Source: an uncultured Bacteroidales bacterium
Lineage (GTDB): Bacteria; Bacteroidota; Bacteroidia; Bacteroidales; UBA932
NCBI GenBank assembly: GCA_905235535.1
Contig: CAJOLS010000015.1
Location: 1-41,698 of the forward strand
Direction: 5' to 3'
DNA: 41,698 nt
In this document: positions 17,972 through 26,211 of the stretch, in pieces
Position numbering within the stretch: position 1 is the stretch's first letter
Layout: the number at the start of each line of letters is the position of its first letter
Notes under the pieces: generated by a model
The model's input: only the letters and a program-made list of their open reading frames with translations
Databases searched by the model: none
What the model was told of the DNA's origin: nothing
Translations under genes and position numbers: made by a program

Positions 17972-18618
17972 TGCTGCTATCCAGCGCATACTTCCCGCCT
18001 GTGGCCTGGCTGGCCCTGGCTGCCAGAGAGATGACCCTGTCCCCGGACAGGGTTTTGCCTTCTACCGTACAGATAGAAGCTTGCGAGAATTACCAGAAGC
18101 AAAGTTACCGCAACCGCTGCTATATCCTGGCCGGAGACGGCGTACAGATGTTGCAGGTGCCGGTGGTGCACGGGGCCGATATGGCCATCACCCGCGTGCA
18201 GGTGGATTATTCCACCCCCTGGGTGGTGCGCACGCAGCGGGCATTAGACACCGCCTATGAGACATCGGCCTACTATTTATATTATAGGGACGAACTCTTT
18301 GCCTTGCTGGAGGCGCAGCCCCGGACCCTCTGGGAACTCAACCTCTCCACCATCCGTTTCCTGCTGGAAAAGACGGGCGTCGCGTGCAGGCTCTCCCCTA
18401 CCGCCGCTTTCATAGTCCCGGGTAGTGAGGCCGATGATGACTACCGCTTCTGCATCCATCCCAAGCACCCGGACTCCGTTCTGGAGAAGCTGGGGCTGGA
18501 CAAGCCCTACTACCAGGTTTTCCGGGACCGCATGGGCGGCTTCACTCCAAAACTAAGCTGTCTGGACCTCCTTTTCAACGAAGGCCCAGACAGCATACTC
18601 TGGTTGAAGAAGCTTTAG
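17971..18618 (+). CDS. WbqC-like family protein
   Basis: 215 residues, starting with GTG that overlaps the lpxA stop (TAGTG). [68 protein letters not shown] and the ending [14 protein letters not shown] are characteristic of the WbqC family (Pfam WbqC), which occurs in surface-polysaccharide loci and in Bacteroidota core genomes. Biochemical activity is unsettled. Its place directly after lpxA suggests co-expression with lipid A genes. Its 3' end overlaps the convergent infB by 4 nt. Confidence 0.85.
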   Translation: MLLSSAYFPPVAWLALAAREMTLSPDRVLPSTVQIEACENYQKQSYRNRCYILAGDGVQMLQVPVVHGADMAITRVQVDYSTPWVVRTQRALDTAYETSAYYLYYRDELFALLEAQPRTLWELNLSTIRFLLEKTGVACRLSPTAAFIVPGSEADDDYRFCIHPKHPDSVLEKLGLDKPYYQVFRDRMGGFTPKLSCLDLLFNEGPDSILWLKKL

Positions 18619-21299
18619 AGGCTCCTCTTGATTTCCACAATCTGGAAGGCCTCGATGATGTCTCCGGGGTGGATGTCGTTGTAGCGCTCCAGGCCGCAAC
18701 CGCATTCCATTCCGGCAGGCACTTCCTTGGCGTTGTCCTTGCCACGCTGCAGGGAGGCCAGTTCTCCGGTATAGACCACGATGCCGTCCCGGATAAGGCG
18801 CACCTGGGCTTTGTTCGTGAGCTTGCCTTCCTTCACCAGGCAGCCGGCGATGGTACCCACCTTGGAAATCTTGAAGGTCTGCTTCACCTCGGCGGTGGCG
18901 GTCACTTCTTCCTTCTTCTCGGGCTCCAGCATACCTTCGATACCTTCCTTCACCTCGTTGATACAGTCGTAGATAACGGAGTAGAGGCGGATTTCGATGC
19001 CTTCCTTCTCGGCGGCGCGGCGGGCTTCGGCGCTGGGACGCACCTGGAAGCCAATGATGACGGCGTCGGAGGCTTCGGCCAGCAGCACGTCGGACTCGCT
19101 GATGGCACCCACGGCCTTGTGGATCACGTTCACGCGCACTTCCTCGGTGGAAAGCTTGATGAGGGAATCGGAGAGGGCTTCCACGGAACCGTCCACATCT
19201 CCCTTCACGATAACGTTGAGTTCCTTGAAGTTGCCGATGGCGATACGGCGGCCAATCTCTTCCAGGGTAAGGTGCTTCTGCGTCTTGATGCCCTGGATAC
19301 GGATGAGCTGCTCGCGGCGCTGGGCAATGCTCTTGGCTTCTTTTTCATCGGCCATGATGTTGAACTTTTCACCGGCGGCGGGGGCTCCGTTCAAGCCCAG
19401 CAGGGACACCGGCGTGGAAGGGCCGGCGCTTTCCACCTTCTGGCCGCGCTCGTTGAACATGGCCTTTACGCGGCCGTAGTAACTGCCGGAGATAATCACG
19501 TCTCCCACGTGCACCGTACCGTCCTGCACCAGTACCGTGGCCAAATAGCCGCGGCCCTTGTCCAGGGAGCTTTCGATGACGGCGCCGCTTCCCAGTTTGT
19601 CGGGATTGGCCTTGAGCTCCAGGAGGTCTGTCTCGAAGAGCACCTTTTCCAGGAGTTTGTCCACGTTGATGCCCTTCTTGGCCGATATTTCCTGGCACTG
19701 GTACTTGCCGCCCCAGTCTTCCACCAGGATGTTCATTTCGGACAGCTGGCGGCGGATGGTGTCGGCATTGGCACCGGGCTTGTCTATCTTGTTGATGGCA
19801 AAGACCATGGGAACGCCGGCGGCCTGTGCGTGGGCGATGGCTTCCTTGGTCTGGGGCATGACGGCGTCGTCGGCCGCCACGATGATGATGGCCAGGTCTG
19901 TCATCTGGGCACCGCGGGCACGCATGGCGGTAAAGGCCTCGTGACCCGGGGTATCCAGGAAGGTGATGTGCCGTCCGCTGTCCAGCGTAACGCTGTAGGC
20001 GCCTATGTGCTGGGTAATGCCGCCGGCCTCACCGGCAATCACATTGGAGTTGCGGATGTTGTCCAGCAGGGAGGTCTTACCATGGTCCACGTGACCCATC
20101 ACGGTGATTACCGGAGGACGCTCCACCAGGTCTTCTTCCTTGTCGGGCTCCTGCTGCTGAATCTCTTCCGTGAGTTCGGCCGTTACGAATTCCACCTTGT
20201 AACCGAATTCCTCGGCCACCAGCACCAGGGTTTCGGCGTCCAGACGCTGGTTGATGGACACCATCATGCCCAAGGACATGCAGGCACCGATAACCTTCAC
20301 CACCGGCGTGTTGTTCATGAGGGTGGCCAGGTCGTTGACGGTTACAAACTCCGTTACCTTGAGCACCTTGTTCTCTGCTGCTGCAGCTTCCATTTCCTCC
20401 TGGGAACGGATGGCGGCAATCTCCCTCTTCTCTTTGCGGTGCTTGGCGCCGAAGTTGTTCTTGTTCTCGTTCATGCGGGCGTAGGTTTCCTTCACCTGCT
20501 TCTGGATTTCCTTCTGCAGTTCTTCCTGCTCGGCCTCGGTCATGGCCGGCTTGAAGCGGTCTCCTTTCTTGCGGCCCTTGCTCTGCTGCTGGGCGTTGTT
20601 GCCTGCACCGGGCTTGCCATTCTTGTTGTCGTTTTTCTTGGGTGCTTTCTCGGCCTGCACCTTGGTCACGTCCACTTTCTGGGAGCCGGATGCCTTGATT
20701 CTCTCACGCTTCTTGGCCTTTTTGGGGTCGAACTGGGAGAGGTCTATCTTGCCCAGCACCTTGAAGGGCGCGGCTTCGGGAGCGGCGGCGGGGGCTTCTT
20801 CCACTGGGGTCGGGGCGGAAGGTTCCTCCGGTTCAGGCTCTTGCGCAGGTTCGGGTTCCGGCTCCGGTTCCGGCTCCACTACGGGCTCGGGGTCGGCCAC
20901 GGGCTCCGGTTCTGCCACAGGCTCGGGTTCCGGCTCCACTACGGGCTCCGGTTCCGGTTCGGGCTCGGCCACGGGCTCGGGTTCGGTCACGGTACGGGAC
21001 AGGTTGTTGCTCTTGATAACCGTCACGCGTTCGGGTTCAAATTCGTCCTCTTCCTCGTCCTGCCTCCTGGAGGCCTTGTCCAGAATCTCGGTGAGCTTGA
21101 CGTCCACCTTTTCGGCCTGTTCCTTCAGTTCCAGGTCTTTGCCGAACTTTTTGTGCAGTTCGGGGAGGAACTCGTCCGAGACCTTGAGGTTCGGATTGGC
21201 GTCTTCAATGCCGGCACCCTTGGAATTGAGGAACTCCACCAGGGTGTCAAGCCCGATGTTGAATTGTTTGATAAGTTTCGAAAGTCTGATTTCTGCCAT
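18615..21299 (-). CDS. infB: Translation initiation factor IF-2
   Basis: 894 residues. GTPase that places initiator fMet-tRNA on the ribosome. The N-terminal IF2-N domain ([21 protein letters not shown]) is followed by a low-complexity Glu-Pro linker (about 106-158), a Lys-rich segment, a second IF2-N-like region, then the G domain with GHVDHGKT at 402-409, DTPGHEAF and NKIDKP. Domains 2 to 4 complete the protein ([15 protein letters not shown], ending [15 protein letters not shown]). It is last in rimP-nusA-infB. Whole-length and intact, unlike its neighbour nusA. Confidence 0.96.
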   Translation of the reverse strand: MAEIRLSKLIKQFNIGLDTLVEFLNSKGAGIEDANPNLKVSDEFLPELHKKFGKDLELKEQAEKVDVKLTEILDKASRRQDEEEDEFEPERVTVIKSNNLSRTVTEPEPVAEPEPEPEPVVEPEPEPVAEPEPVADPEPVVEPEPEPEPEPAQEPEPEEPSAPTPVEEAPAAAPEAAPFKVLGKIDLSQFDPKKAKKRERIKASGSQKVDVTKVQAEKAPKKNDNKNGKPGAGNNAQQQSKGRKKGDRFKPAMTEAEQEELQKEIQKQVKETYARMNENKNNFGAKHRKEKREIAAIRSQEEMEAAAAENKVLKVTEFVTVNDLATLMNNTPVVKVIGACMSLGMMVSINQRLDAETLVLVAEEFGYKVEFVTAELTEEIQQQEPDKEEDLVERPPVITVMGHVDHGKTSLLDNIRNSNVIAGEAGGITQHIGAYSVTLDSGRHITFLDTPGHEAFTAMRARGAQMTDLAIIIVAADDAVMPQTKEAIAHAQAAGVPMVFAINKIDKPGANADTIRRQLSEMNILVEDWGGKYQCQEISAKKGINVDKLLEKVLFETDLLELKANPDKLGSGAVIESSLDKGRGYLATVLVQDGTVHVGDVIISGSYYGRVKAMFNERGQKVESAGPSTPVSLLGLNGAPAAGEKFNIMADEKEAKSIAQRREQLIRIQGIKTQKHLTLEEIGRRIAIGNFKELNVIVKGDVDGSVEALSDSLIKLSTEEVRVNVIHKAVGAISESDVLLAEASDAVIIGFQVRPSAEARRAAEKEGIEIRLYSVIYDCINEVKEGIEGMLEPEKKEEVTATAEVKQTFKISKVGTIAGCLVKEGKLTNKAQVRLIRDGIVVYTGELASLQRGKDNAKEVPAGMECGCGLERYNDIHPGDIIEAFQIVEIKRSL
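20835..20995. repeat. Glu-Pro coding repeat in infB
   Basis: A run of short, imperfect direct repeats (GGTTCCGGCTCC, GCCACGGGCTC and variants on the plus strand) encodes [10 protein letters not shown] blocks of the IF-2 linker. Length is probably variable between strains. Confidence 0.7.
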
Positions 21300-21326
21300 A
21301 TATAACCCCTTTATTGTTCTAAATAA

Positions 21327-22603
21327 TTAATCCTCAAACTCTTCGTGCAGAATGCGGAGCACTTCTTCCACGGTCTCGTCTTCCAGGTCGGCTCTGGAGG
21401 CGATGTCGGCGGGAGCGAGAGCCATGACGCTGCGGGCGGTGTCGCAGCCGATGGACTGCAGACGCTCGATCACCCAGGGATCGATGACATCGGTGAACTC
21501 GGAGAGCAGCACGTCGTCCTCCTCTTCCTCACCGTTCTGGGGAAGTTCACGCCATACCTCAATCTCGCGGCCCACCAGCATACCGGCCAGCTTGATGTTC
21601 ACACCGCCCTTGCCGATTCCCTTCTTCACCTCATCGGCCTGCATGAAGACCTTGATCTTGTCTTCGGGGGCAGTGCCCAGGTCTATGCGGGAGATGCGGG
21701 CCGGATTGAGGGCACGCTGGATCATGAGCTGCGGGTTGGAGCTCCACTGGATGACGTCGATGTTCTCGTTGCGCAGTTCGCGGACGATACCCATGATGCG
21801 GGAACCCTTCACGCCGATGCAGGCGCCGATGGGGTCGATGCGGTCGTCATAGGACTCCACGGCCACGCCACCTTGGCACGCTCGCCGGGGATGCGCACCA
21901 CCTTCTTCACGGTGATGAGGCCGTCGTAAATCTCGGGAACCTCCATCTCGAAGAGTTTCTCCAGGAAACTCTCGGAGGTACGGGACAGCACGATATAAGG
22001 CGTGGTGTTGTTCTTCATTTCCACGCTCTTGATAATGGCACGGACAGAATCGCTCTTCTTGAAGCGCTCGCCGGGGATTTGCTCGCTCTTGGGCATACGC
22101 AGTTCGTTGCCGTCCTCGTCCAGGATGAGTACTTCGTTCTTCCAGGTCTGGTACACCTCGCCGGTGAAGATCTCACCCACGCGCTCGGAGTACTTCTTGA
22201 ACACGTTGGCCTTCTCGATGTCCATGATACGGCCCTGCAGGTTCTGACGGATGTTCAGGATACCGCGGCGGCCGAAAGAAGCCAGGGACAGCTTACGGGT
22301 GAAGGTGTCTCCAATCTCGTAGTCGTCATCTCCGGTTTCGGCCTTGATTTCGTCCACCGTAATCTGGGTCACAGGGTCTTCCACCTGGTCCACCACCTCG
22401 AAATTCTGGTAAATTTCGCAGTCTCCCTTGTCCACGTTGATGATGACGTCGAAATTGTCGGCGCTGCCGTAGGTCTTGGCCAGCTGGGTGAGGAATACAT
22501 CCTTCAGAACGCCCAGCATCACCGGACGGTCTATGCTTTTCTCTTCCTTGAAATCCTTGAAAGCGTCAATCAAGGTGATTTCTTTCTCTTTTTCTTTTGC
22601 CAT
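21327..22603 (-). CDS. nusA: Transcription termination/antitermination factor NusA, reading frame broken
   Basis: Two overlapping frames together make a normal NusA of about 423 residues. The first (22603 to 21809) holds the N-terminal RNA polymerase-binding domain, the S1 domain (GEIFTGEVYQTWKNEVLIL) and the start of KH1 (YIVLSRTSESFLEKLF, VVRIPGERAKVA). It then runs 18 residues out of frame to a stop. The second (to 21327) resumes with AVESYDDRIDPIGACIGVKG, the KH domains and an acidic C-terminus. The break is a tandem duplication of 5 bp, GCCAC at 21862-21866 and 21867-21871 on the plus strand; removing one copy restores the expected frame. NusA is normally essential, so an assembly or sequencing error is a serious alternative to a true mutation. 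Confidence 0.9.
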
Positions 22604-22628
22604 TAGTTTATGATTGTATTATTTTATT

Positions 22629-22654
22629 GTCATTCTGAGCGTAGCGAAGAATCT
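22629..22654 (-). repeat. 26-bp REP-like palindrome, copy C
   Basis: Reverse-orientation copy (GTCATTCTGAGC...GAAGAATCT on the plus strand) in the 49-nt gap between rimP and nusA. Two bases of the rimP stop codon lie within it. Confidence 0.75.
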
Positions 22655-23120
22655 ACTTGAATTCCACGTACGGAGTAACACTGTTAATCTCCGAGAGGGG
22701 GCAAAGGTCTTCGTGCTCCACCTTCTCCTTCTTCTTCTTGCCTTCCACGGCCTCCAGTGCGGTGTATTTGAGGCCTATCCTGTTTTCATCGGCCGATGTG
22801 AGGGTGGCAACAATGCGCTTCCCTCCCCTGAACTTCACATCCACCTGCGTGCCGATGGCCTTGAGGTACTGGCGCAGCACCTTGAAAGGACGGTCCAGCC
22901 CGGCGGAAGAAACGGTGAGGGCATAGTCTTCCACATCCTGGTCGAAGGCCTCGTGCACCAGCTTGTCAAGGGCGGCGCAGTCTTCCCAGTCCACAATGCC
23001 ATCCTCTTTCTCAATGACCACTTCAATGTCGTTGGCGGCGCTCACGGTCACCTCCACCAGGAAGCAGCCCCTTTCCGCCACGGCCGGCCCGATGGCCTGA
23101 ATGATTTGTTCTTTGTTCAT
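22653..23120 (-). CDS. rimP: Ribosome maturation factor RimP
   Basis: 155 residues. Needed for maturation of the 30S subunit. N-terminal domain with RGCFLVEVTVSAANDIEVVIEKEDG, then the signature DYALTVSSAGLDRPFKVLRQY, and a C-terminal SH3-like domain (GTQVDVKFRGGKRIVATL). The conserved operon order rimP-nusA-infB supports the call. A consensus promoter lies upstream and a small hairpin ends one base before the start codon. Confidence 0.93.
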   Translation of the reverse strand: MNKEQIIQAIGPAVAERGCFLVEVTVSAANDIEVVIEKEDGIVDWEDCAALDKLVHEAFDQDVEDYALTVSSAGLDRPFKVLRQYLKAIGTQVDVKFRGGKRIVATLTSADENRIGLKYTALEAVEGKKKKEKVEHEDLCPLSEINSVTPYVEFK

Positions 23121-23121
23121 A

Positions 23122-23142
23122 CCCTATATAAAAAAGATAGGG
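23122..23142 (-). promoter_or_regulatory. Hairpin abutting the rimP start codon
   Basis: CCCTAT and ATAGGG (plus-strand 23122-23127 and 23137-23142) form a 6-bp stem with a 9-nt loop, and one base separates it from the ATG. The position could affect ribosome loading; the stem is short and no known element is matched. Confidence 0.35.
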
Positions 23143-23172
23143 GACCGTCGTCCTCTATCTCGTTCACGGTTG

Positions 23173-23204
23173 CAAATATACGCTTTTTATTTGGAAATAC
23201 CAAA
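23173..23204 (-). promoter_or_regulatory. Consensus promoter of the rimP-nusA-infB operon
   Basis: On the minus strand: TTTG (23204-23201), a 20-nt spacer and TATATTTG (23180-23173). Both boxes match the Bacteroidota consensus exactly. The leader is about 45-50 nt. Confidence 0.75.
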
Positions 23205-23258
23205 TCCGGCGGCATGTAGCTGTGGCAAAGGGAACAGAGTAGTGCCGGACACGGAATT

Positions 23259-23333
23259 GCCCTCCGGGTGCCCGCATAGCGTTTTTTCGGCCCTCCGGGC
23301 ACAAAAACAGGCTCTACGGTGCCCGGAAGGGCC
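23259..23333. other. Structured GC-rich intergenic segment
   Basis: Within the gene-free 23205-23388 stretch, GGCCCTCCGGGCAC (23289-23302) pairs almost perfectly with 23319-23333 around a 16-nt loop, and a third related arm (GCCCTCCGGG) is at 23259-23268. No T-run follows on either strand. It may be a repeat remnant or a structured RNA; no known family is recognised. Confidence 0.4.
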
Positions 23334-23388
23334 AAAACCCTCCCCACAAGCACATCTGGTGCCTGAAAATAAAGGTAAAATAGCCTTA

Positions 23389-23505
23389 GAGTCTGTTTTG
23401 AAATGATTGATATTTTTATTTATAGTTTATTTTTGTGAAAATTTTTGAGGAAAATTTACCAAAAAGAAACATAAAGAATTTATTGAATCATTTCAAAACA
23501 GACTC
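23389..23505 (+). mobile_element. 117-bp MITE-like element, copy 1
   Basis: Ends are perfect 20-bp inverted repeats starting GAGTCTGTTTTGAAATGATT. The interior is AT-rich, contains a small central inverted repeat (AAATTTT/AAAATTT) and codes for nothing convincing. It is flanked by TTA at 23386-23388 and 23506-23508, a 3-bp target duplication; the right TTA is the TAA stop codon of the minus-strand gene that begins there. Copies 2 and 3 are nearly identical, of the same length and in the same orientation. The features fit a non-autonomous derivative of an insertion sequence. A 3-bp T-N-A duplication is typical of some IS5-family groups, which is inference. Confidence 0.88.
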
Positions 23506-24564
23506 TTAGAACAGCAGGAAAACAGCCAGCAAACCCACGCAGAAGCCCTGTGCCGTTAAGCGGCGACGGGTGACATGGCGGGTGCTCAGGGCCACGGGAT
23601 CATCGGCCATATCCTCTGCAAAACTGCCGGGGAAATGCCGGGCGCCCCATTTGTGCACCAACTCTCCCTGATAGAAATAGCTGCCGCCTCCGTTGGAACG
23701 GTTGAGCGATATAAGGGTTTTGTAGTCTGAAAAATACGGGGTAATATCCTCCGGGAGGGGACATGAGGCCAACTCCGCAGGGGTGGCCGATACCAGCACG
23801 AGGGGGCGCACCGGAGCGGCCTGGGCGGCACGGTAGTGCTGCTCCAGACGGGCCCAATCGGCCTTGACAGCATCATAGACGGAGAAGATGACCACCCGGC
23901 CCGCGGCAGCCAGCTCGTCGTAATACGCTCCTTCGGCGTCGGAGAAGCTGAGGATGGGGGCGCGGCGGAAATCGGCCTCGTCGGAATTCTCATCCAGCGA
24001 AGCGAAAAGCTGGGCACCCCAGTTGTATGGCGTGAAATCCACTACCGGCAAATGCAGGTTACTATAGACCGCGGCCAGGACAATGGCCAGGGATGCCACG
24101 ACGGCCGCCACCCGCCTGTGTTTTTTGGCGGCGCCGAATTCCTTGAAAGGAGTAAAGGCTATCACCGCCAGCACCAGCAGCACCACGTTTTTCCAGAAGC
24201 TCTGCGCATGGGTAAGGTGGATAGCCTGGCCGAAACAGCCGCAGTCCATGGCGGGATTCTTGATCCAGAGCGCCAGCGTTAAAAGCGTGAAGAATCCCAG
24301 CATGGAATAGCAGAGGATGGCCGTGAACCTGCGGAACACGCCGGTAATGAGGCCGATACCCACAAAGCACTCCGCGCACGCCATCGCAATTCCCACTCCC
24401 TTGGCGGAGGGGATAAGGAAAGGCATCCTCAGGAACTTGAAATACTCCGTGACGATGAGCATGGTTCCCACCGGGTCCACCAGCTTGAGGAGGCCCGAAA
24501 GGAGGAAAACGGTTCCCAGGATGCCGGCCGTGTGGCGGCGGAACTTCTGATAGGCAGGTTTCAT
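23506..24564 (-). CDS. BT_3928-family membrane protein with MauE/DoxX-like domain
   Basis: 352 residues. The first 150 form a multi-helix MauE/DoxX-type domain (GTVFLLSGLLKLVDPVGT, then AMACAECFVGIGL) with the DCGCFG motif at 107-112, whose Cys pair suggests a role in thiol or electron transfer. After another helix comes an extracytoplasmic region of about 180 residues (ASLDENSDEADF, VVIFSVYD, FYQGELVHKWGARHFPG), then a terminal helix. The layout matches the Bacteroidota family named after BT_3928; its function is not established. ATGA overlap with the tmk stop shows co-transcription. Its TAA stop is one copy of the target duplication of MITE copy 1. Confidence 0.8.
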   Translation of the reverse strand: MKPAYQKFRRHTAGILGTVFLLSGLLKLVDPVGTMLIVTEYFKFLRMPFLIPSAKGVGIAMACAECFVGIGLITGVFRRFTAILCYSMLGFFTLLTLALWIKNPAMDCGCFGQAIHLTHAQSFWKNVVLLVLAVIAFTPFKEFGAAKKHRRVAAVVASLAIVLAAVYSNLHLPVVDFTPYNWGAQLFASLDENSDEADFRRAPILSFSDAEGAYYDELAAAGRVVIFSVYDAVKADWARLEQHYRAAQAAPVRPLVLVSATPAELASCPLPEDITPYFSDYKTLISLNRSNGGGSYFYQGELVHKWGARHFPGSFAEDMADDPVALSTRHVTRRRLTAQGFCVGLLAVFLLF

Positions 24565-25241
24565 GCTAAAAAAGGATCTACGGCGGTGCGCACCTTGTCA
24601 AATATGGCATCCGGAGGAAGCATTTCCCCCCGGGCGCCGGAACAGTCTATGCGGCCGAACTTGGAGTCCCGGGCCGTTTCGGCCACATACATATCCCGCA
24701 CGGCCTTCTGGAAAGAGATGGAAGCCTCGTGGATGTCCTGTGCACCGGAAAGGTAATTGCGGTCCCGGCCTTCGCGCTGATGCGTGAGGCTCTGCTCCAC
24801 AAAGCCGATGGGAACGTCCAGGAACAGGTTCAGGTCTGGCTGCGGGAGCTCAAAGTTGCCGTATTCGGTGTTGAAAATCCAGTCCCTGAGTTTCCCGCGC
24901 TCCTTCTCATCCTGCAGTTTGGCACACTGGTAGGCAATGTTGGAGTAAACGTAGCGGTCCAGAAGGACGGTCTTTCCCTTCGCAAGCGCTTCCCGCATGG
25001 CAGGTGCAGCCCCGTGCCTGTCTTCGGCAAACAGGAGCGCCACCAACTGCGGGTGCACAGCCTCGATGCTCCCGAACTCCCCTTTCAGGAAGCGGGTGAT
25101 GAGGTCTCCGTACACGGGGGCTTCGTAACGCGGAAAATGAATATATTCCAGCGAACCGCAGCGCCGGATCAAATATTCCCTGAGCAGCTTGACCTGGGTA
25201 GATTTCCCCGCTCCGTCAAGCCCTTCCAAAACTATCAGCAT
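24561..25241 (-). CDS. tmk: Thymidylate kinase
   Basis: 226 residues. Phosphorylates dTMP to dTDP in dTTP synthesis. The P-loop GLDGAGKST is at 7-15, LLDRYVYSNIAYQCAK holds the DRY-type motif, and LFLDVPIGFVEQSL and REGRDRNYL form the lid region. Full length. The gene is divergent from msrA; CAAAGATA at 25261-25268 is an exact minus-strand TAnnTTTG box for it. Confidence 0.94.
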   Translation of the reverse strand: MLIVLEGLDGAGKSTQVKLLREYLIRRCGSLEYIHFPRYEAPVYGDLITRFLKGEFGSIEAVHPQLVALLFAEDRHGAAPAMREALAKGKTVLLDRYVYSNIAYQCAKLQDEKERGKLRDWIFNTEYGNFELPQPDLNLFLDVPIGFVEQSLTHQREGRDRNYLSGAQDIHEASISFQKAVRDMYVAETARDSKFGRIDCSGARGEMLPPDAIFDKVRTAVDPFLA

Positions 25242-25260
25242 GGTTATTCATTAAATCTTA

Positions 25261-25288
25261 CAAAGATACGAAAAAAGTTGTACCTTTG
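25261..25288. promoter_or_regulatory. Divergent promoter boxes for tmk and the msrA fusion
   Basis: Minus-strand TATCTTTG (25268-25261) serves tmk and plus-strand TACCTTTG (25281-25288) serves the msrA fusion. Both match TAnnTTTG exactly and lie 12 nt apart, so the two polymerases would compete. Upstream TTTG boxes are not clear. The msrA ATG is 20 nt from its box. Confidence 0.5.
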
Positions 25289-25308
25289 GGTGTTGATTCA
25301 GTAGTGAT

Positions 25309-26211
25309 ATGAAAGAAATCTATTTTGCCGCCGGATGCTTCTGGGGAGCCCAGCACTTCTTCGCCGGAGTGGACGGAGTAAAGGAAGCCGTGGCGGGATA
25401 TGCCAACGGAAACGGGGAAAACCCCAGCTACGAACAGGTTTATACAGACACCACCGGCTTTGCCGAGACGGTACGTGTCACCTATGACGAAAAGCGCATC
25501 GGCCTGAAGGAACTCACGGAGCTGTATTTCACCATCATCAACCCGCTCAGCCTGAACAGGCAGGGAGGAGACATCGGCACGCGTTACCGCACGGGCGTAT
25601 ATTATAAGGAAGAGGCCGACAAGGCCCTCGTCCAGCCTGTCTTCGAGGCCGAATCCCGGCGTGTGGGCGCCCCGGTAGTGGTGGAACTGGAGCCGCTTCG
25701 CAACTTCTACCTGGCCGAAGAACGCCACCAGGATTATCTGGACAAGAACCCCGAAGGCTACTGCCACGTGCCGCTCAAAACCTTCCGCTACCTGCGTCTG
25801 TACCAGGACATCAAACTCATCCTGGAAGGAGATACGGACGGCGTCGCCCGCATGGCCAATGTGGCCGCCCTCATCCACGAGCGCATGCATTTCTTCTGGA
25901 CCGGTTTCTACCGCGTGCAGGGGGAACAGCTGGTCCTGGGCCCCTTCCAGGGACCTTCGGCCTGCTTCCGCATCGGCTTTGGAAAAGGCGTCTGCGGCAG
26001 CTCGTGGAAGGAAAAACGCACCCTGGTGGTGCCGGACGTAGAAGCCTTCCCCGGCCACATCGCCTGCTCTTCCCTTTCCCGCAGCGAAATTGTAGTGCCC
26101 GTCTTTGAAGGCGGTTCCATTACCGCCGTCCTGGATATCGACAGCAAGGAACTGGCCATGTTCGACGCCACGGACGCCCTCTGGCTGGAAAAAATTGTAA
26201 CCCTCCTGTGA
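25309..26211 (+). CDS. Fusion of peptide methionine-S-sulfoxide reductase (MsrA) and free-methionine-R-sulfoxide reductase (fRMsr)
   Basis: 300 residues in two enzyme domains. Residues 1 to about 155 are MsrA: catalytic Cys10 in GCFWG (9-13), NPSYEQVYTDTTGFAE, SLNRQGGDIGTRYRTGVYY, and a candidate resolving Cys152 in EGYCHVP. Residues about 165-300 are a GAF-type fRMsr domain: MHFFWTGFYRV, then Cys219, Cys229 (GKGVCG) and Cys253 (PGHIAC), with spacings of 10 and 24 that equal those of E. coli fRMsr (Cys84, 94, 118). MsrA repairs the S epimer of methionine sulfoxide, and fRMsr the R epimer of free methionine sulfoxide, so one chain could cover both epimers of the free amino acid. His of the usual GHAE is Phe here. 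It overlaps folP by GTGA. Confidence 0.88.
   Translation: MKEIYFAAGCFWGAQHFFAGVDGVKEAVAGYANGNGENPSYEQVYTDTTGFAETVRVTYDEKRIGLKELTELYFTIINPLSLNRQGGDIGTRYRTGVYYKEEADKALVQPVFEAESRRVGAPVVVELEPLRNFYLAEERHQDYLDKNPEGYCHVPLKTFRYLRLYQDIKLILEGDTDGVARMANVAALIHERMHFFWTGFYRVQGEQLVLGPFQGPSACFRIGFGKGVCGSSWKEKRTLVVPDVEAFPGHIACSSLSRSEIVVPVFEGGSITAVLDIDSKELAMFDATDALWLEKIVTLL

Noticed and set aside
18669..21305. An 878-codon plus-strand open frame opposite infB
   Set aside because: Antisense shadow of IF-2 with low-complexity composition and no motif.
21809..21876. Programmed ribosomal frameshift in nusA
   Set aside because: The break is an exact 5-bp tandem duplication without a slippery heptamer or downstream structure, and NusA has no known programmed shift. 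Mutation or assembly error is simpler.
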